Shown: positions 22,010-35,400 of the stretch, in pieces
How the letters are laid out: each line of letters starts with the position of its first letter
How positions within the stretch are numbered: position 1 is the first letter of the stretch
Notes under the pieces: generated by a model
Databases searched by the model: none
What the model was told of the DNA's origin: nothing
What the model saw: only the letters and a program-made list of their open reading frames with translations
Translations under genes and position numbers: made by a program
Assembly (NCBI RefSeq): GCF_937616625.2
Contig: NC_065571.1
Location: 12,402,501-12,466,500, forward strand
Source of the DNA: Mercurialis annua
Taxonomy: Eukaryota; Streptophyta; Magnoliopsida; Malpighiales; Euphorbiaceae
Reading direction: 5' to 3'
DNA length: 64,000 nucleotides

Positions 22010-24964
22010 TGTAATACCCCGTAAATTTTTATTTATTTTTCCGACGAATTTTCGGTACTTTTCGGGTCGTTTTAGTTTTGTGGTTCGTTTTAAAGTTTGA
22101 TTCGTGATTCGATTCAAATTTGAATTCGGTTATGGCTCTAGTTAGGTTGTGGTTCAACCGAATGGTTGAACCACGAAGTTTGGTTCTCAGGTCTCAAAAG
22201 AGACCTGATGAAATCGTCAATATATATATCATGTTATTTACTCAACTCTTTTGTTCCAAAATTATTCAGAAAACCCTAGCCGCTTACAAACCCTAACTAT
22301 ACACTAAACTCATGCACTTTTTCCTTCCTATTACTTCGGATTCGCATCTTGGTGAACTCGTGATTCGTCATCCCTTTATTCTGTTCTTTCTAAATCTTTT
22401 GGACGTTCTTCATTGTTCATCGGTACGTCGTTTCTCCATGTGTGCGTTTTATTGTTCTCTATTTTATTATTGAGTAATCTGCTGATTTCTTTGACTGCGA
22501 TATCGTTACTTAATGGTTATAATCTCTTTTATATTGGGTAGTTAATTGTTTAAGCTCTCAGTTAAGATTTGTCTCATCGTTTCGGTTCGTGTTCATCGTT
22601 CATGATTTTCAGCGAGGTTCTGTAGTTGCCGTGTCAAAGTGTGGTGTTAATTCTTGACTGTTATTATGTTCTTGATTGCTTGATTTTGTGTTCTTGGTTG
22701 TTATTGTTATTGGGTTTATTTAGGAAGCTTAGCTTTCATGAATGGTTTGAAATTGATGTTTCTGTATTGAGGAGTTTGTGTTTGAACGGGTGGGCTATTA
22801 TGAATGATTGTTGAAGATGATGATGTGTCAATGGGTTAATGGCTGATTTGATTTATGTTTGGCATAAGGCTATGAGTATTGTTCATGTTCAATTTGGCTA
22901 AGATTCCAACGTGGTTTCTGGGCATGGTTTGTTGTTTGAAATTTGTTAGTGAAGCAAATAGTTCATGTTCATGGCTAGGGACAATTTCTAGGTTGTTTGG
23001 AAATTGATTCACGTTTGTTCTTGGCTTGAGTTTTATCTTTGATTTTCTGTAAATTGAGCTTCGTATTATAGTTGTTCATGCTACTGCTCCTTTCAAAAAA
23101 TTATTGCGTTGATTGGACTTGGACTTATGGTTGTCAGTAATGAGTATAATTCAAACATGGGCCACGTCTTTTTTTTGGGTCTTCCTTTGTTTCAAATTAC
23201 ATGGGTAATTAAGCTTGTTTCTTTGGCTTGCAAAAGTGATGGTTAATTTACCCATGTGGTCACTAAATTGTTTGGTTTCTAACCTATTGATTTCTAAATT
23301 TATCTTTTAACGGTTTTAGTTGATTTTTGATTTCAATTTACTAAATTAGTTTCAACTTATTAATTAGCGATTTAAATAATATTATTATTTAAAATTTAAA
23401 ATTTATTTGGGCATTAATATTTTTAATTTAAATTAATGTTAATTTAATTATAGTTTAGATGCGATTTTTTTATAATGACTATATTAAATAAGAATTGGTG
23501 ATTTTATTTAATTTCAAAATTTGTCAAATTAATTATATTATTGTTAAGACCTAAAAATAATATTTGAGTATTTAAAAATTAAATTAATAATTATTATTTA
23601 ATTGATAATTTGATATTTTTGGTTTAAACTGCCTTTGTGATTAAAGTTATATTTTTGCTTTATTTTGTTATTTAATTATTTGAGATATTTTGCCAGTAAT
23701 CTTTAATTACTTGGGTTTCAAGCTATTGAGTTCTATTTTGATATTGATTAATATTTTGATTAAATATTTAATTATAAACTGTGGTTTATAACTCTGGTTT
23801 TATGGTTGGGTCGGGTTAGACTTGGGTCGCCCGACGTGTGGGATTAGCTTGGTGGTTTTAAGAAACTCGGCTACCCCACTATTTGAGGAAAGGATTTTAT
23901 TTATTAATTAAATATTATTTAATTAATATTTCGGATGAATTCTAAATATGAACTCAATAGACTTGATTTATTTACGGCATTATAATTTAAGTGAGATTGT
24001 GTTTCTCTGTGATTCTATCTGACTTATTAATTGTGCTAGTCCTACGGGGTGTCTAGTATTCTTAGAGTTAGGGGTTGGAGCGATTTTAACGTATGATTTA
24101 TTTTTAGACTCTTTGACTACTCGCGCTCCGGAGTCGAACCAGAGTTAGCTGTTTGCCAAGATTCACGTGGATAAGCAAGCGGTGAGTTTGTAGTGCTATT
24201 TACCGCTTTATTAAGTACCGCAATTTATTTTAATATTATAAATGCTTTTGAACTGTTTTAAGCGATTATGGATCTGGATTGAAACGAGCTACTCGATAGG
24301 CTTGTATCGAGACTGTGTGCACCGGTAAGTACTCTGGGATCGGCAGACTAATGTCTTGCTTACGCTGGTATATGACGAGGATTTATTCCCGTCCACTCTG
24401 GGTTTATCGGTATGATATGTCATACTTACGCTGGGATCATTTCAATACTGTTATTCCATAATCATATTATTAGTAGTATAAAAGGTTTTGATTTAAGGGT
24501 TTTAAACTTAATAAATGTAAATAGTATTGCGAACTCATCTCAGTATATCTGACCCCGTTGTTTTCTCAAATTTTCCAGGTTTATTATTTTGAGCGAGTCT
24601 GCAGATCTCCGAATCTTTATTCCTCGGAGGTTTATTTTCTTTTTAATAAATTGTCAAACTACTTTTATTCTTAGACCGCAGTAGTAAATTAGAAGTCTAC
24701 ATTATTCTAGTATGTTTGTCGGATTTGTTTGACTGGCTTTCTTTTATGCTTTGGCATTAATATTGTTTAACTCTGGTTATATTTATTTAATGGAAGTACT
24801 CATATTTAAACTGTTAGGTTAAGTTGGAGTCTCGGTTGCCCCGAGCATTGGATTTTCTGCAGGTTTATTTGATTGGTGGTTTTCCGCAAGGCTTGCTACG
24901 GGTTTTGGTATAACCATACCCATACCCTAGCGCCGGTCGCGATCCATGAAATTGGGTCGTGACA
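22010..24964 (+). repeat. LTR1 (2955 bp)
   Basis: It begins TGTAATACCCCG and ends TCGTGACA. Differences seen: A at 22107 (G in LTR2 and LTR3) and T at 23424 (A in both others). It carries twin hairpins, a TATA-like tract and telobox-like AAACCCTA motifs. Short open frames inside it (for example 22626-22814) recur in all LTRs only because the LTR recurs. Confidence 0.93.
22149..22208. promoter_or_regulatory. Twin perfect hairpins and TATA region of the LTR
   Basis: GTGGTTCAACC/GGTTGAACCAC (22149-22174, 11-bp stem, 4-nt loop) is followed by TCAGGTCTC/GAGACCTGA (22187-22208, 9-bp stem, AAAA loop). A TATATATAT tract follows at about 22219, then AAACCCTA motifs. The same arrangement occurs at 29641-29700 and 37133-37192. 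The position suggests the U3 promoter region. The function is inferred. Confidence 0.6.
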
Positions 24965-27900
24965 AACTTGGTATCAGAGCTTTGGTTTCAAACCATGGCC
25001 ATTGCTTGCTATGTGTTTACTCTGTTAAGTTTGTTATAGAGTCATAGGTACTACTGCGGAATTAGGATTCGTGTCTTGTCTTTTGAAACGTCATCTTTTA
25101 ATTTTAAACTTTCTGCCTACACCGATAGGAATGTGTCGAGTCAGCCATTTTTATATCTTGATTTGATGCTAATATTTTTGCTGTTGATGCCATTTCACTT
25201 GGGTGATTTTAATTGCTTTTGATTTCTCGGGAAATCTTATTCTGGTAATTTACTTTAATTCATGCTTGAGCATGATGTTATTTTCCTTATCATGTTGTTG
25301 ATGCGTTTTACTGGGTGATAGTATTATGACTTTTATGCCTTTAATAAAAAAATTTAAGGATGAATTATTTTGTGGGTACTTCTGACTTTGGCCGAGAGAC
25401 TTGATTTAAAAAAAAAACAACAACAAATAACAATATTTTGTTAGATTTTGGCATTATTTTGGTTTAAATGATTTTTGACCGGAAAATCTTTATCACGTTT
25501 TGTGGATTATGTTGATGACCGTGTATTAGTTTTAAATTATCTTAATAAAAATATGTTTGGCCTAACTGGTGTTTTGACGCAAAAAGTCAAAGGGGTATTT
25601 TGTACACAACACCCTAAATTATGATTTCAGTACTTTGTCAGTAAAATAAAATTCTTGTATTTCAAAATTTTATATTTAACTGATGATTGCAAAAGAGGGG
25701 CTCTTTTAAAATAAAATGAATTTCTTGTATTCTAAAAAAAACAATGTTATGTCTAACTTGGCGTTTTCAAAATGTTTGTTTGAACTAAAATTATATATTT
25801 AAAAGGTGATACCGTTTTGACAATTTAATAATACTTTTATATTTTTACCATATTTTGGTTGTTCAACACTTTGGTGTTGTTGGCATTATTGTGTTTCTGA
25901 AAAGGTTGTTTAAAAAAATAATTTTTTTCTCACTTGGGTGATGTGTTGATGTTGTAATTTGGGTGACGTCGAGCTTCCTATTTTGAAGGGATTGAACTTT
26001 ATTTTAAAATGCCTTTTTCCGGATTTGAAAATGTGTTATATACGTTTTATAAATGGTTATTGTGGGTTTGACTTGGGTCATCCAAATTTAGAGTTGAGCT
26101 TGGAAGTTGCAATTACTCGGCTAACTCAATGATTTATTGATTGAGGCGTTTGGGAAAAATTATATCTATTGTTTTAAAAAAGAGGCTTTCCAGAAAATGA
26201 ATTTAAAACAGTGGGGCTCGACATGAACTTCAAATCTAATTTGTAAATTTTATCTTTCGAAGTGGGTTTTGATAAGTACTTTTTATCAGTATCTTTATTA
26301 TTTTGATCTGAGTTGACGTTTTGAAAATGTTATTATATGATTTAATATTTTAATCATTGTTGGTCTATTTAAGTTACTGCCATGTTGGTAGTAATTCGTT
26401 AATCACATAAGATGTTCTATGCTCAATCCTTTGAGATTTATATTGTTTAACCATCCTAATGAGTAATTGTTTTACTGAAAGATGTTTAAGTGTTATTATT
26501 TTTGTCTCTCATGTTTGATTAAAGTTATGCCATATCAGTTTTTGTCTTCGTTGACCTCGTTGTGTGGAGTATCACGTGAGGATTTTTCTCGCTAGTTTTT
26601 CTTTGGCTTAACTTTGGCATTGGTGTCAATGTACGATTCGAACCTTTGTTTAGACTCTGTAATTAATTCTAGATGTTGTAATTGGTTTAGCCAAAATATA
26701 GTTTGAACTCTGGAGATTTTAGGTATTTGAATTTGGTATTAAGGAATTTGAGGAGCGACTTTTCGAATCAGTAGTAGATCCTGTTTAAAACCCATTTCTC
26801 GATTCAATAGAAGCCCAAAGAAAAGAGGTGAATATAATAGGGTCCCAAATAAGGAGGAATCTATCTTTATTAGAGGAAGGTGATTTGAGTAATATTACTC
26901 AGCATCGGTGGAATAATTCTACTCGTGAGTGTTTACCTCGTGCGTGGAATTGCGAGCGTTATGCATTTCTAAATCGTGTTCGTTGTGTAAATTGGAGTAT
27001 CAAAATTCTTTGGCTTTTGGCATTCTAGGAAAAGAATGTGGAGGCTGTGTTCGAGGTTGATCAGTGTAGTAATACACTGGTATTTTTATCAGGTAGAGCT
27101 GTGAGATATCAAAACTGATAGTGGAGATGTGAAGACGGTCGTATTGCTTTGTTGTCTTTGGAGTAATTTTTCAATTTGATTTAAGGAGGAATCCGTTGTA
27201 AGATATATTTTAGTTTCATTGTTGATGTGGGCTAATTCGTTAATGACGATTCAGATGGGTGGATTAGAATAATGGAGATGGACAAATATGTCAAGAGGGA
27301 CGAGTGCACGTCTCACATAGTGTAATGTCTAGAAAATATTTTGAAGGAAAATTGATTTCAAACGTTAACTTGTTAAAGTAATTGAAATGTTTTTATCACA
27401 TAATTATGCCCAAACATGTCATGAACATGCATTTGAAATGCCACGAATAGGGAACTGCATTAAGCATTGAGTATGATCACTAATTAAAAGAGAAATAAAT
27501 AATTGATACATGCATTTAGTACATTCATCGCGGCATTAGATGATTAGGGTTGAATGCAACTCTTTGGGGATGAGAGCTGTCATCACCCTGGCGCACAATT
27601 ATGTAAAATAAATTTTATCAGTGGGACTTCTCAAAAAAAAAAAATATTGTTATAAACTCGCGAGTAATATTGTAAAAACGGTGTTTAAAAAGTTATTGAA
27701 TTTCAAACGGTTTTGAAATTTTTATTTGGTTGGAAACTAGACAAATACTCTGTGATGACGGTGGTAATTTTGAAGAAGTTGCTTTGTAAGGATTTATTCT
27801 ATATTGTTGGAGTATTCGTAATTGATAAAGAAGGACTATGGTTATAAGGTTGTACTCGTTAAGTGCGGAAAATACTGAGTTTAGATAAAAGAATTATGCC

Positions 27901-29501
27901 AGCTTAGAGTATTTAATTAGATGAGTTTTGATTTATGGAAATTGGTTATGCTCTGCGTGTTTATTTACACAAAAAGGTTTAAAAGTAATTTTGTATTTAC
28001 AGATTCAATTTCTATTTAAAAAAGTTTTGTTACCGATATGGATTTTTTTTTCGTAAATAAAGGAATTTTTATTTGTGGGATTTTAACTTTTGAAAAATGA
28101 TGAAGCCTTTACAGTTTTGATTTAAAAGTGGTTTTTAAGATTTTTCTAAATCGACGATTTTATAAAATCTTAAATTTTTTTTTTTGAAAGTAAGGTTCGG
28201 TTGTGATTTCAAATTGAGAGTGTTTTATTATGTTGATGCGTTTATGAAACTAGAGGATTTTTCAACGGGTTAATTACTATTTTCGGCTGAAAATGAAATT
28301 TAAACTTGAGATACTAGTAATTTCAAATTAAAAGCGGATGGTGTGATTATGTATTTTGTGTTTGCGAAAGGCGTTTTCCTATAAAACTTTTATTTTGAGC
28401 ATAACCAATAAAGCGATTTATTGCGATATGATCTAGTTGATCTTCTGTAGGATTTGAGGTTATAGTGATAAAAAAAAATTGAGGATGAAAAAAAAAAATT
28501 GTCAGAAGTTTAAGTTTTGTAGTTCTTATAATTTGATGTGTTTTCTTACGTCTTGGTTCAAAGAAAAATTGGTGGTATTTTTGAACTAATCTTAGTTGGT
28601 GGAACCGAGATGATTTTAGTGGAGCTTAGTTTTCAGCCGTTAGATTGTGAGGGTATATACAATCAGGACGACATTTTGATTTGCTTGCATTCTGGCTAGC
28701 GGGCGTTTTAAGTTTCTCATATGAGGTATTTGATGTTGTGACCACTATAGGTGATATAGTGCGTAGGCGTTAAGGAATGTAATATTGTTTTCAGTTGAGA
28801 GTGTCTATAGGTTTTTTCGGTTTGTAGCATTGGAGTTTGTCTTAGTAAGATTACGATTTGAATTTTGAGATTGTTCCTACACTTGTGATGTTGCTTGGTA
28901 GTCTTGGAGACTTGAGCCTGTTCTTTTAAAATTTTCTTCCTCGTATAGCGTATTGATTATTTCCGTTTGAAAAATAAAATTGTAGTTCGTTCACATGTGG
29001 TGTTTAGAGAGTCGTTTGAAGTATCAAATTGTTGAACTCAGAAAATTTTCGCGTATGCGTGAGGTGATCATTCGAATTTTTGACTCAATTTTAAATTCGA
29101 AATCGTATTTCTATAAGTTGAGGAGAATGTCCATAGAATATTTTTGCGTGTTTCAGTTAAATTATGTTTCGTTTCGCGTTGACTCTCACCAGTCTTCTTC
29201 ATGGTAGAATTATCTTTAATTTGGTGAGAGCTTTGTTTAAATCTTTTGAGATTGCAGTTTTGTTTTGCTTAAGTTGAGTTATGCGATTTTTATTTTGTTT
29301 CCGTTGGGTAGCCACCTGGTCGTAAAGTGATTTTGGAAATCGGAATTAATATGCTTAGTTATTCTTTTCATTCCGTTGAGGACGCGTTATTCCGTAATTT
29401 TGAGTTACAAGTGATTTTATGTTTACTATAACTGATTTTTTTTTTCTATGACTTTGGTTTTTGATAAATTCGAGGACGAATTTTTAATAAGTTGGGGAGA
29501 A
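24965..29501 (+). other. Internal region 1 of the LTR array, no coding capacity
   Basis: 4537 bp. The PBS TGGTATCAGAGC is at 24969-24980. The PPT-like TTGGGGAGA is at 29492-29500, directly before LTR2. The longest open frames are about 70 codons and match no retroelement protein I know. It is AT-rich with many in-frame stops throughout. Confidence 0.85.
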
Positions 29502-32456
29502 TGTAATACCCCGTAAATTTTTATTTATTTTTCCGACGAATTTTCGGTACTTTTCGGGTCGTTTTAGTTTTGTGGTTCGTTTTAAAGTTTGATTCGTGGT
29601 TCGATTCAAATTTGAATTCGGTTATGGCTCTAGTTAGGTTGTGGTTCAACCGAATGGTTGAACCACGAAGTTTGGTTCTCAGGTCTCAAAAGAGACCTGA
29701 TGAAATCGTCAATATATATATCATGTTATTTACTCAACTCTTTTGTTCCAAAATTATTCAGAAAACCCTAGCCGCTTACAAACCCTAACTATACACTAAA
29801 CTCATGCACTTTTTCCTTCCTATTACTTCGGATTCGCATCTTGGTGAACTCGTGATTCGTCATCCCTTTATTCTGTTCTTTCTAAATCTTTTGGACGTTC
29901 TTCATTGTTCATCGGTACGTCGTTTCTCCATGTGTGCGTTTTATTGTTCTCTATTTTATTATTGAGTAATCTGCTGATTTCTTTGACTGCGATATCGTTA
30001 CTTAATGGTTATAATCTCTTTTATATTGGGTAGTTAATTGTTTAAGCTCTCAGTTAAGATTTGTCTCATCGTTTCGGTTCGTGTTCATCGTTCATGATTT
30101 TCAGCGAGGTTCTGTAGTTGCCGTGTCAAAGTGTGGTGTTAATTCTTGACTGTTATTATGTTCTTGATTGCTTGATTTTGTGTTCTTGGTTGTTATTGTT
30201 ATTGGGTTTATTTAGGAAGCTTAGCTTTCATGAATGGTTTGAAATTGATGTTTCTGTATTGAGGAGTTTGTGTTTGAACGGGTGGGCTATTATGAATGAT
30301 TGTTGAAGATGATGATGTGTCAATGGGTTAATGGCTGATTTGATTTATGTTTGGCATAAGGCTATGAGTATTGTTCATGTTCAATTTGGCTAAGATTCCA
30401 ACGTGGTTTCTGGGCATGGTTTGTTGTTTGAAATTTGTTAGTGAAGCAAATAGTTCATGTTCATGGCTAGGGACAATTTCTAGGTTGTTTGGAAATTGAT
30501 TCACGTTTGTTCTTGGCTTGAGTTTTATCTTTGATTTTCTGTAAATTGAGCTTCGTATTATAGTTGTTCATGCTACTGCTCCTTTCAAAAAATTATTGCG
30601 TTGATTGGACTTGGACTTATGGTTGTCAGTAATGAGTATAATTCAAACACGGGCCACGTCTTTTTTTTGGGTCTTCCTTTGTTTCAAATTACATGGGTAA
30701 TTAAGCTTGTTTCTTTGGCTTGCAAAAGTGATGGTTAATTTACCCATGTGGTCACTAAATTGTTTGGTTTCTAACCTATTGATTTCTAAATTTATCTTTT
30801 AACGGTTTTAGTTGATTTTTGATTTCAATTTACTAAATTAGTTTCAACTTATTAATTAGCGATTTAAATAATATTATTATTTAAAATTTAAAATTTATTT
30901 GGGCATTAATATTTTAAATTTAAATTAATGTTAATTTAATTATAGTTTAGATGCGATTTTTTTATAATGACTATATTAAATAAGAATTGGTGATTTTATT
31001 TAATTTCAAAATTTGTCAAATTAATTATATTATTGTTAAGACCTAAAAATAATATTTGAGTATTTAAAAATTAAATTAATAATTATTATTTAATTGATAA
31101 TTTGATATTTTTGGTTTAAACTGCCTTTGTGATTAAAGTTATATTTTTGCTTTATTTTGTTATTTAATTATTTGAGATATTTTGCCAGTAATCTTTAATT
31201 ACTTGGGTTTCAAGCTATTGAGTTCTATTTTGATATTGATTAATATTTTGATTAAATATTTAATTATAAACTGTGGTTTATAACTCTGGTTTTATGGTTG
31301 GGTCGGGTTAGACTTGGGTCGCCCGACGTGTGGGATTAGCTTGGTGGTTTTAAGAAACTCGGCTACCCCACTATTTGAGGAAAGGATTTTATTTATTAAT
31401 TAAATATTATTTAATTAATATTTCGGATGAATTCTAAATATGAACTCAATAGACTTGATTTATTTACGGCATTATAATTTAAGTGAGATTGTGTTTCTCT
31501 GTGATTCTATCTGACTTATTAATTGTGCTAGTCCTACGGGGTGTCTAGTATTCTTAGAGTTAGGGGTTGGAGCGATTTTAACGTATGATTTATTTTTAGA
31601 CTCTTTGACTACTCGCGCTCCGGAGTCGAACCAGAGTTAGCTGTTTGCCAAGATTCACGTGGATAAGCAAGCGGTGAGTTTGTAGTGCTATTTACCGCTT
31701 TATTAAGTACCGCAATTTATTTTAATATTATAAATGCTTTTGAACTGTTTTAAGCGATTATGGATCTGGATTGAAACGAGCTACTCGATAGGCTTGTATC
31801 GAGACTGTGTGCACCGGTAAGTACTCTGGGATCGGCAGACTAATGTCTTGCTTACGCTGGTATATGACGAGGATTTATTCCCGTCCACTCTGGGTTTATC
31901 GGTATGATATGTCATACTTACGCTGGGATCATTTCAATACTGTTATTCCATAATCATATTATTAGTAGTATAAAAGGTTTTGATTTAAGGGTTTTAAACT
32001 TAATAAATGTAAATAGTATTGCGAACTCATCTCAGTATATCTGACCCCGTTGTTTTCTCAAATTTTCCAGGTTTATTATTTTGAGCGAGTCTGCAGATCT
32101 CCGAATCTTTATTCCTCGGAGGTTTATTTTCTTTTTAATAAATTGTCAAACTACTTTTATTCTTAGACCGCAGTAGTAAATTAGAAGTCTACATTATTCT
32201 AGTATGTTTGTCGGATTTGTTTGACTGGCTTTCTTTTATGCTTTGGCATTAATATTGTTTAACTCTGGTTATATTTATTTAATGGAAGTACTCATATTTA
32301 AACTGTTAGGTTAAGTTGGAGTCTCGGTTGCCCCGAGCATTGGATTTTCTGCAGGTTTATTTGATTGGTGGTTTTCCGCAAGGCTTGCTACGGGTTTTGG
32401 TATAACCATACCCATACCCTAGCGCCGGTCGCGATCCATGAAATTGGGTCGTGACA
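29502..32456 (+). repeat. LTR2 (2955 bp), shared by both units
   Basis: It serves as 3' LTR of the left unit and 5' LTR of the right one. It matches LTR3 at its left (G at 29599, A at 30916) and LTR1 at its right (C at 32406). It has one private base (C at 30650). Confidence 0.93.
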
Positions 32457-35400
32457 AACTTGGTATCAGAGCTTTGGTTTCAAACCATGGCCATTGCTTG
32501 CTATGTGTTTACTCTGTTAAGTTTGTTATAGAGTCATAGGTACTACTGCGGAATTAGGATTCGTGTCTTGTCTTTTGAAACGTCATCTTTTAATTTTAAA
32601 CTTTCTGCCTACACCGATAGGAATGTGTCGAGTCAGCCATTTTTATATCTTGATTTGATGCTAATATTTTTGCTGTTGATGCCATTTCACTTGGGTGATT
32701 TTAATTGCTTTTGATTTCTCGGGAAATCTTATTCTGGTAATTTACTTTAATTCATGCTTGAGCATGATGTTATTTTCCTTATCATGTTGTTGATGCGTTT
32801 TACTGGGTGATAGTATTATGACTTTTATGCCTTTAATAAAAAAATTTAAGGATGAATTATTTTGTGGGTACTTCTGACTTTGGCCGAGAGACTTGATTTA
32901 AAAAAAAAACAACAACAAATAACAATATTTTGTTAGATTTTGGCATTATTTTGGTTTAAATGATTTTTGACCGGAAAATCTTTATCACGTTTTGTGGATT
33001 ATGTTGATGACCGTGTATTAGTTTTAAATTATCTTAATAAAAATATGTTTGGCCTAACTGGTGTTTTGACGCAAAACGTCAAAGGGGTATTTTGTACACA
33101 ACACCCTAAATTATGATTTCAGTACTTTGTCAGTAAAATAAAATTCTTGTATTTCAAAATTTTATATTTAACTGATGATTGCAAAAGAGGGGCTCTTTTA
33201 AAATAAAATGAATTTCTTGTATTCTAAAAAAAACAATGTTATGTCTAACTTGGCGTTTTCAAAATGTTTGTTTGAACTAAAATTATATATTTAAAAGGTG
33301 ATACCGTTTTGACAATTTAATAATACTTTTATATTTTTACCATATTTTGGTTGTTCAACACTTTGGTGTTGTTGGCATTATTGTGTTTCTGAAAAGGTTG
33401 TTTAAAAAAATAATTTTTTTCTCACTTGGGTGATGTGTTGATGTTGTAATTTGGGTGACGTCGAGCTTCCTATTTTGAAGGGATTGAACTTTATTTTAAA
33501 ATGCCTTTTTCCGGATTTGAAAATGTGTTATATACGTTTTATAAATGGTTATTGTGGGTTTGACTTGGGTCATCCAAATTTAGAGTTGAGCTTGGAAGTT
33601 GCAATTACTCGGCTAACTCAATGATTTATTGATTGAGGCGTTTGGGAAAAATTATATCTATTGTTTTAAAAAAGAGGCTTTCCAGAAAATGAATTTAAAA
33701 CAGTGGGGCTCGACATGAACTTCAAATCTAATTTGTAAATTTTATCTTTCGAAGTGGGTTTTGATAAGTACTTTTTATCAGTATCTTTATTATTTTGATC
33801 TGAGTTGACGTTTTGAAAATGTTATTATATGATTTAATATTTTAATCATTGTTGGTCTATTTAAGTTACTGCCATGTTGGTAGTAATTCGTTAATCACAT
33901 AAGATGTTCTATGCTCAATCCTTTGAGATTTATATTGTTTAACCATCCTAATGAGTAATTGTTTTACTGAAAGATGTTTAAGTGTTATTATTTTTGTCTC
34001 TCATGTTTGATTAAAGTTATGCCATATCAGTTTTTGTCTTCGTTGACCTCGTTGTGTGGAGTATCACGTGAGGATTTTTCTCGCTAGTTTTTCTTTGGCT
34101 TAACTTTGGCATTGGTGTCAATGTACGATTCGAACCTTTGTTTAGACTCTGTAATTAATTCTAGATGTTGTAATTGGTTTAGCCAAAATATAGTTTGAAC
34201 TCTGGAGATTTTAGGTATTTGAATTTGGTATTAAGGAATTTGAGGAGCGACTTTTCGAATCAGTAGTAGATCCTGTTTAAAACCCATTTCTCGATTCAAT
34301 AGAAGCCCAAAGAAAAGAGGTGAATATAATAGGGTCCCAAATAAGGAGGAATCTATCTTTATTAGAGGAAGGTGATTTGAGTAATATTACTCAGCATCGG
34401 TGGAATAATTCTACTCGTGAGTGTTTACCTCGTGCGTGGAATTGCGAGCGTTATGCATTTCTAAATCGTGTTCGTTGTGTAAATTGGAGTATCAAAATTC
34501 TTTGGCTTTTGGCATTCTAGGAAAAGAATGTGGAGGCTGTGTTCGAGGTTGATCAGTGTAGTAATACACTGGTATTTTTATCAGGTAGAGCTGTGAGATA
34601 TCAAAACTGATAGTGGAGATGTGAAGACGGTCGTATTGCTTTGTTGTCTTTGGAGTAATTTTTCAATTTGATTTAAGGAGGAATCCGTTGTAAGATATAT
34701 TTTAGTTTCATTGTTGATGTGGGCTAATTCGTTAATGACGATTCAGATGGGTGGATTAGAATAATGGAGATGGACAAATATGTCAAGAGGGACGAGTGCA
34801 CGTCTCACATAGTGTAATGTCTAGAAAATATTTTGAAGGAAAATTGATTTCAAACGTTAACTTGTTAAAGTAATTGAAATGTTTTTATCACATTATTATG
34901 CCCAAACATGTCATGAACATGCATTTGAAATGCCACGAATAGGGAACTGCATTAAGCATTGAGTATGATCACTAATTAAAAGAGAAATAAATAATTGATA
35001 CATGCATTTAGTACATTCATCGCGGCATTAGATGATTAGGGTTGAATGCAACTCTTTGGGGATGAGAGCTGTCATCACCCTGGCGCACAATTATGTAAAA
35101 TAAATTTTATCAGTGGGACTTCTCAAAAAAAAAAAATATTGTTATAAACTCGCGAGTTATATTGTAAAAACGGTGTTTAAAAAGTTATTGAATTTCAAAC
35201 GGTTTTGAAATTTTTATTTGGTTGGAAACTAGACAAATACTCTGTGATGACGGTGGTAATTTTGAAGAAGTTGCTTTGTAAGGATTTATTCTATATTGTT
35301 GGAGTATTCGTAATTGATAAAGAAGGACTATGGTTATAAGGTTGTACTCGTTAAGTGCGGAAAATACTGAGTTTAGATAAAAGAATTATGCCAGCTTAGA

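Noticed and set aside
22626..22814. A 62-codon open frame repeated identically at 30118-30306 and 37610-37798, and similar triplets elsewhere in the array
   Set aside because: They repeat because the LTRs and internal regions repeat. Codon content is random, there is no family resemblance, and some need a non-ATG start.
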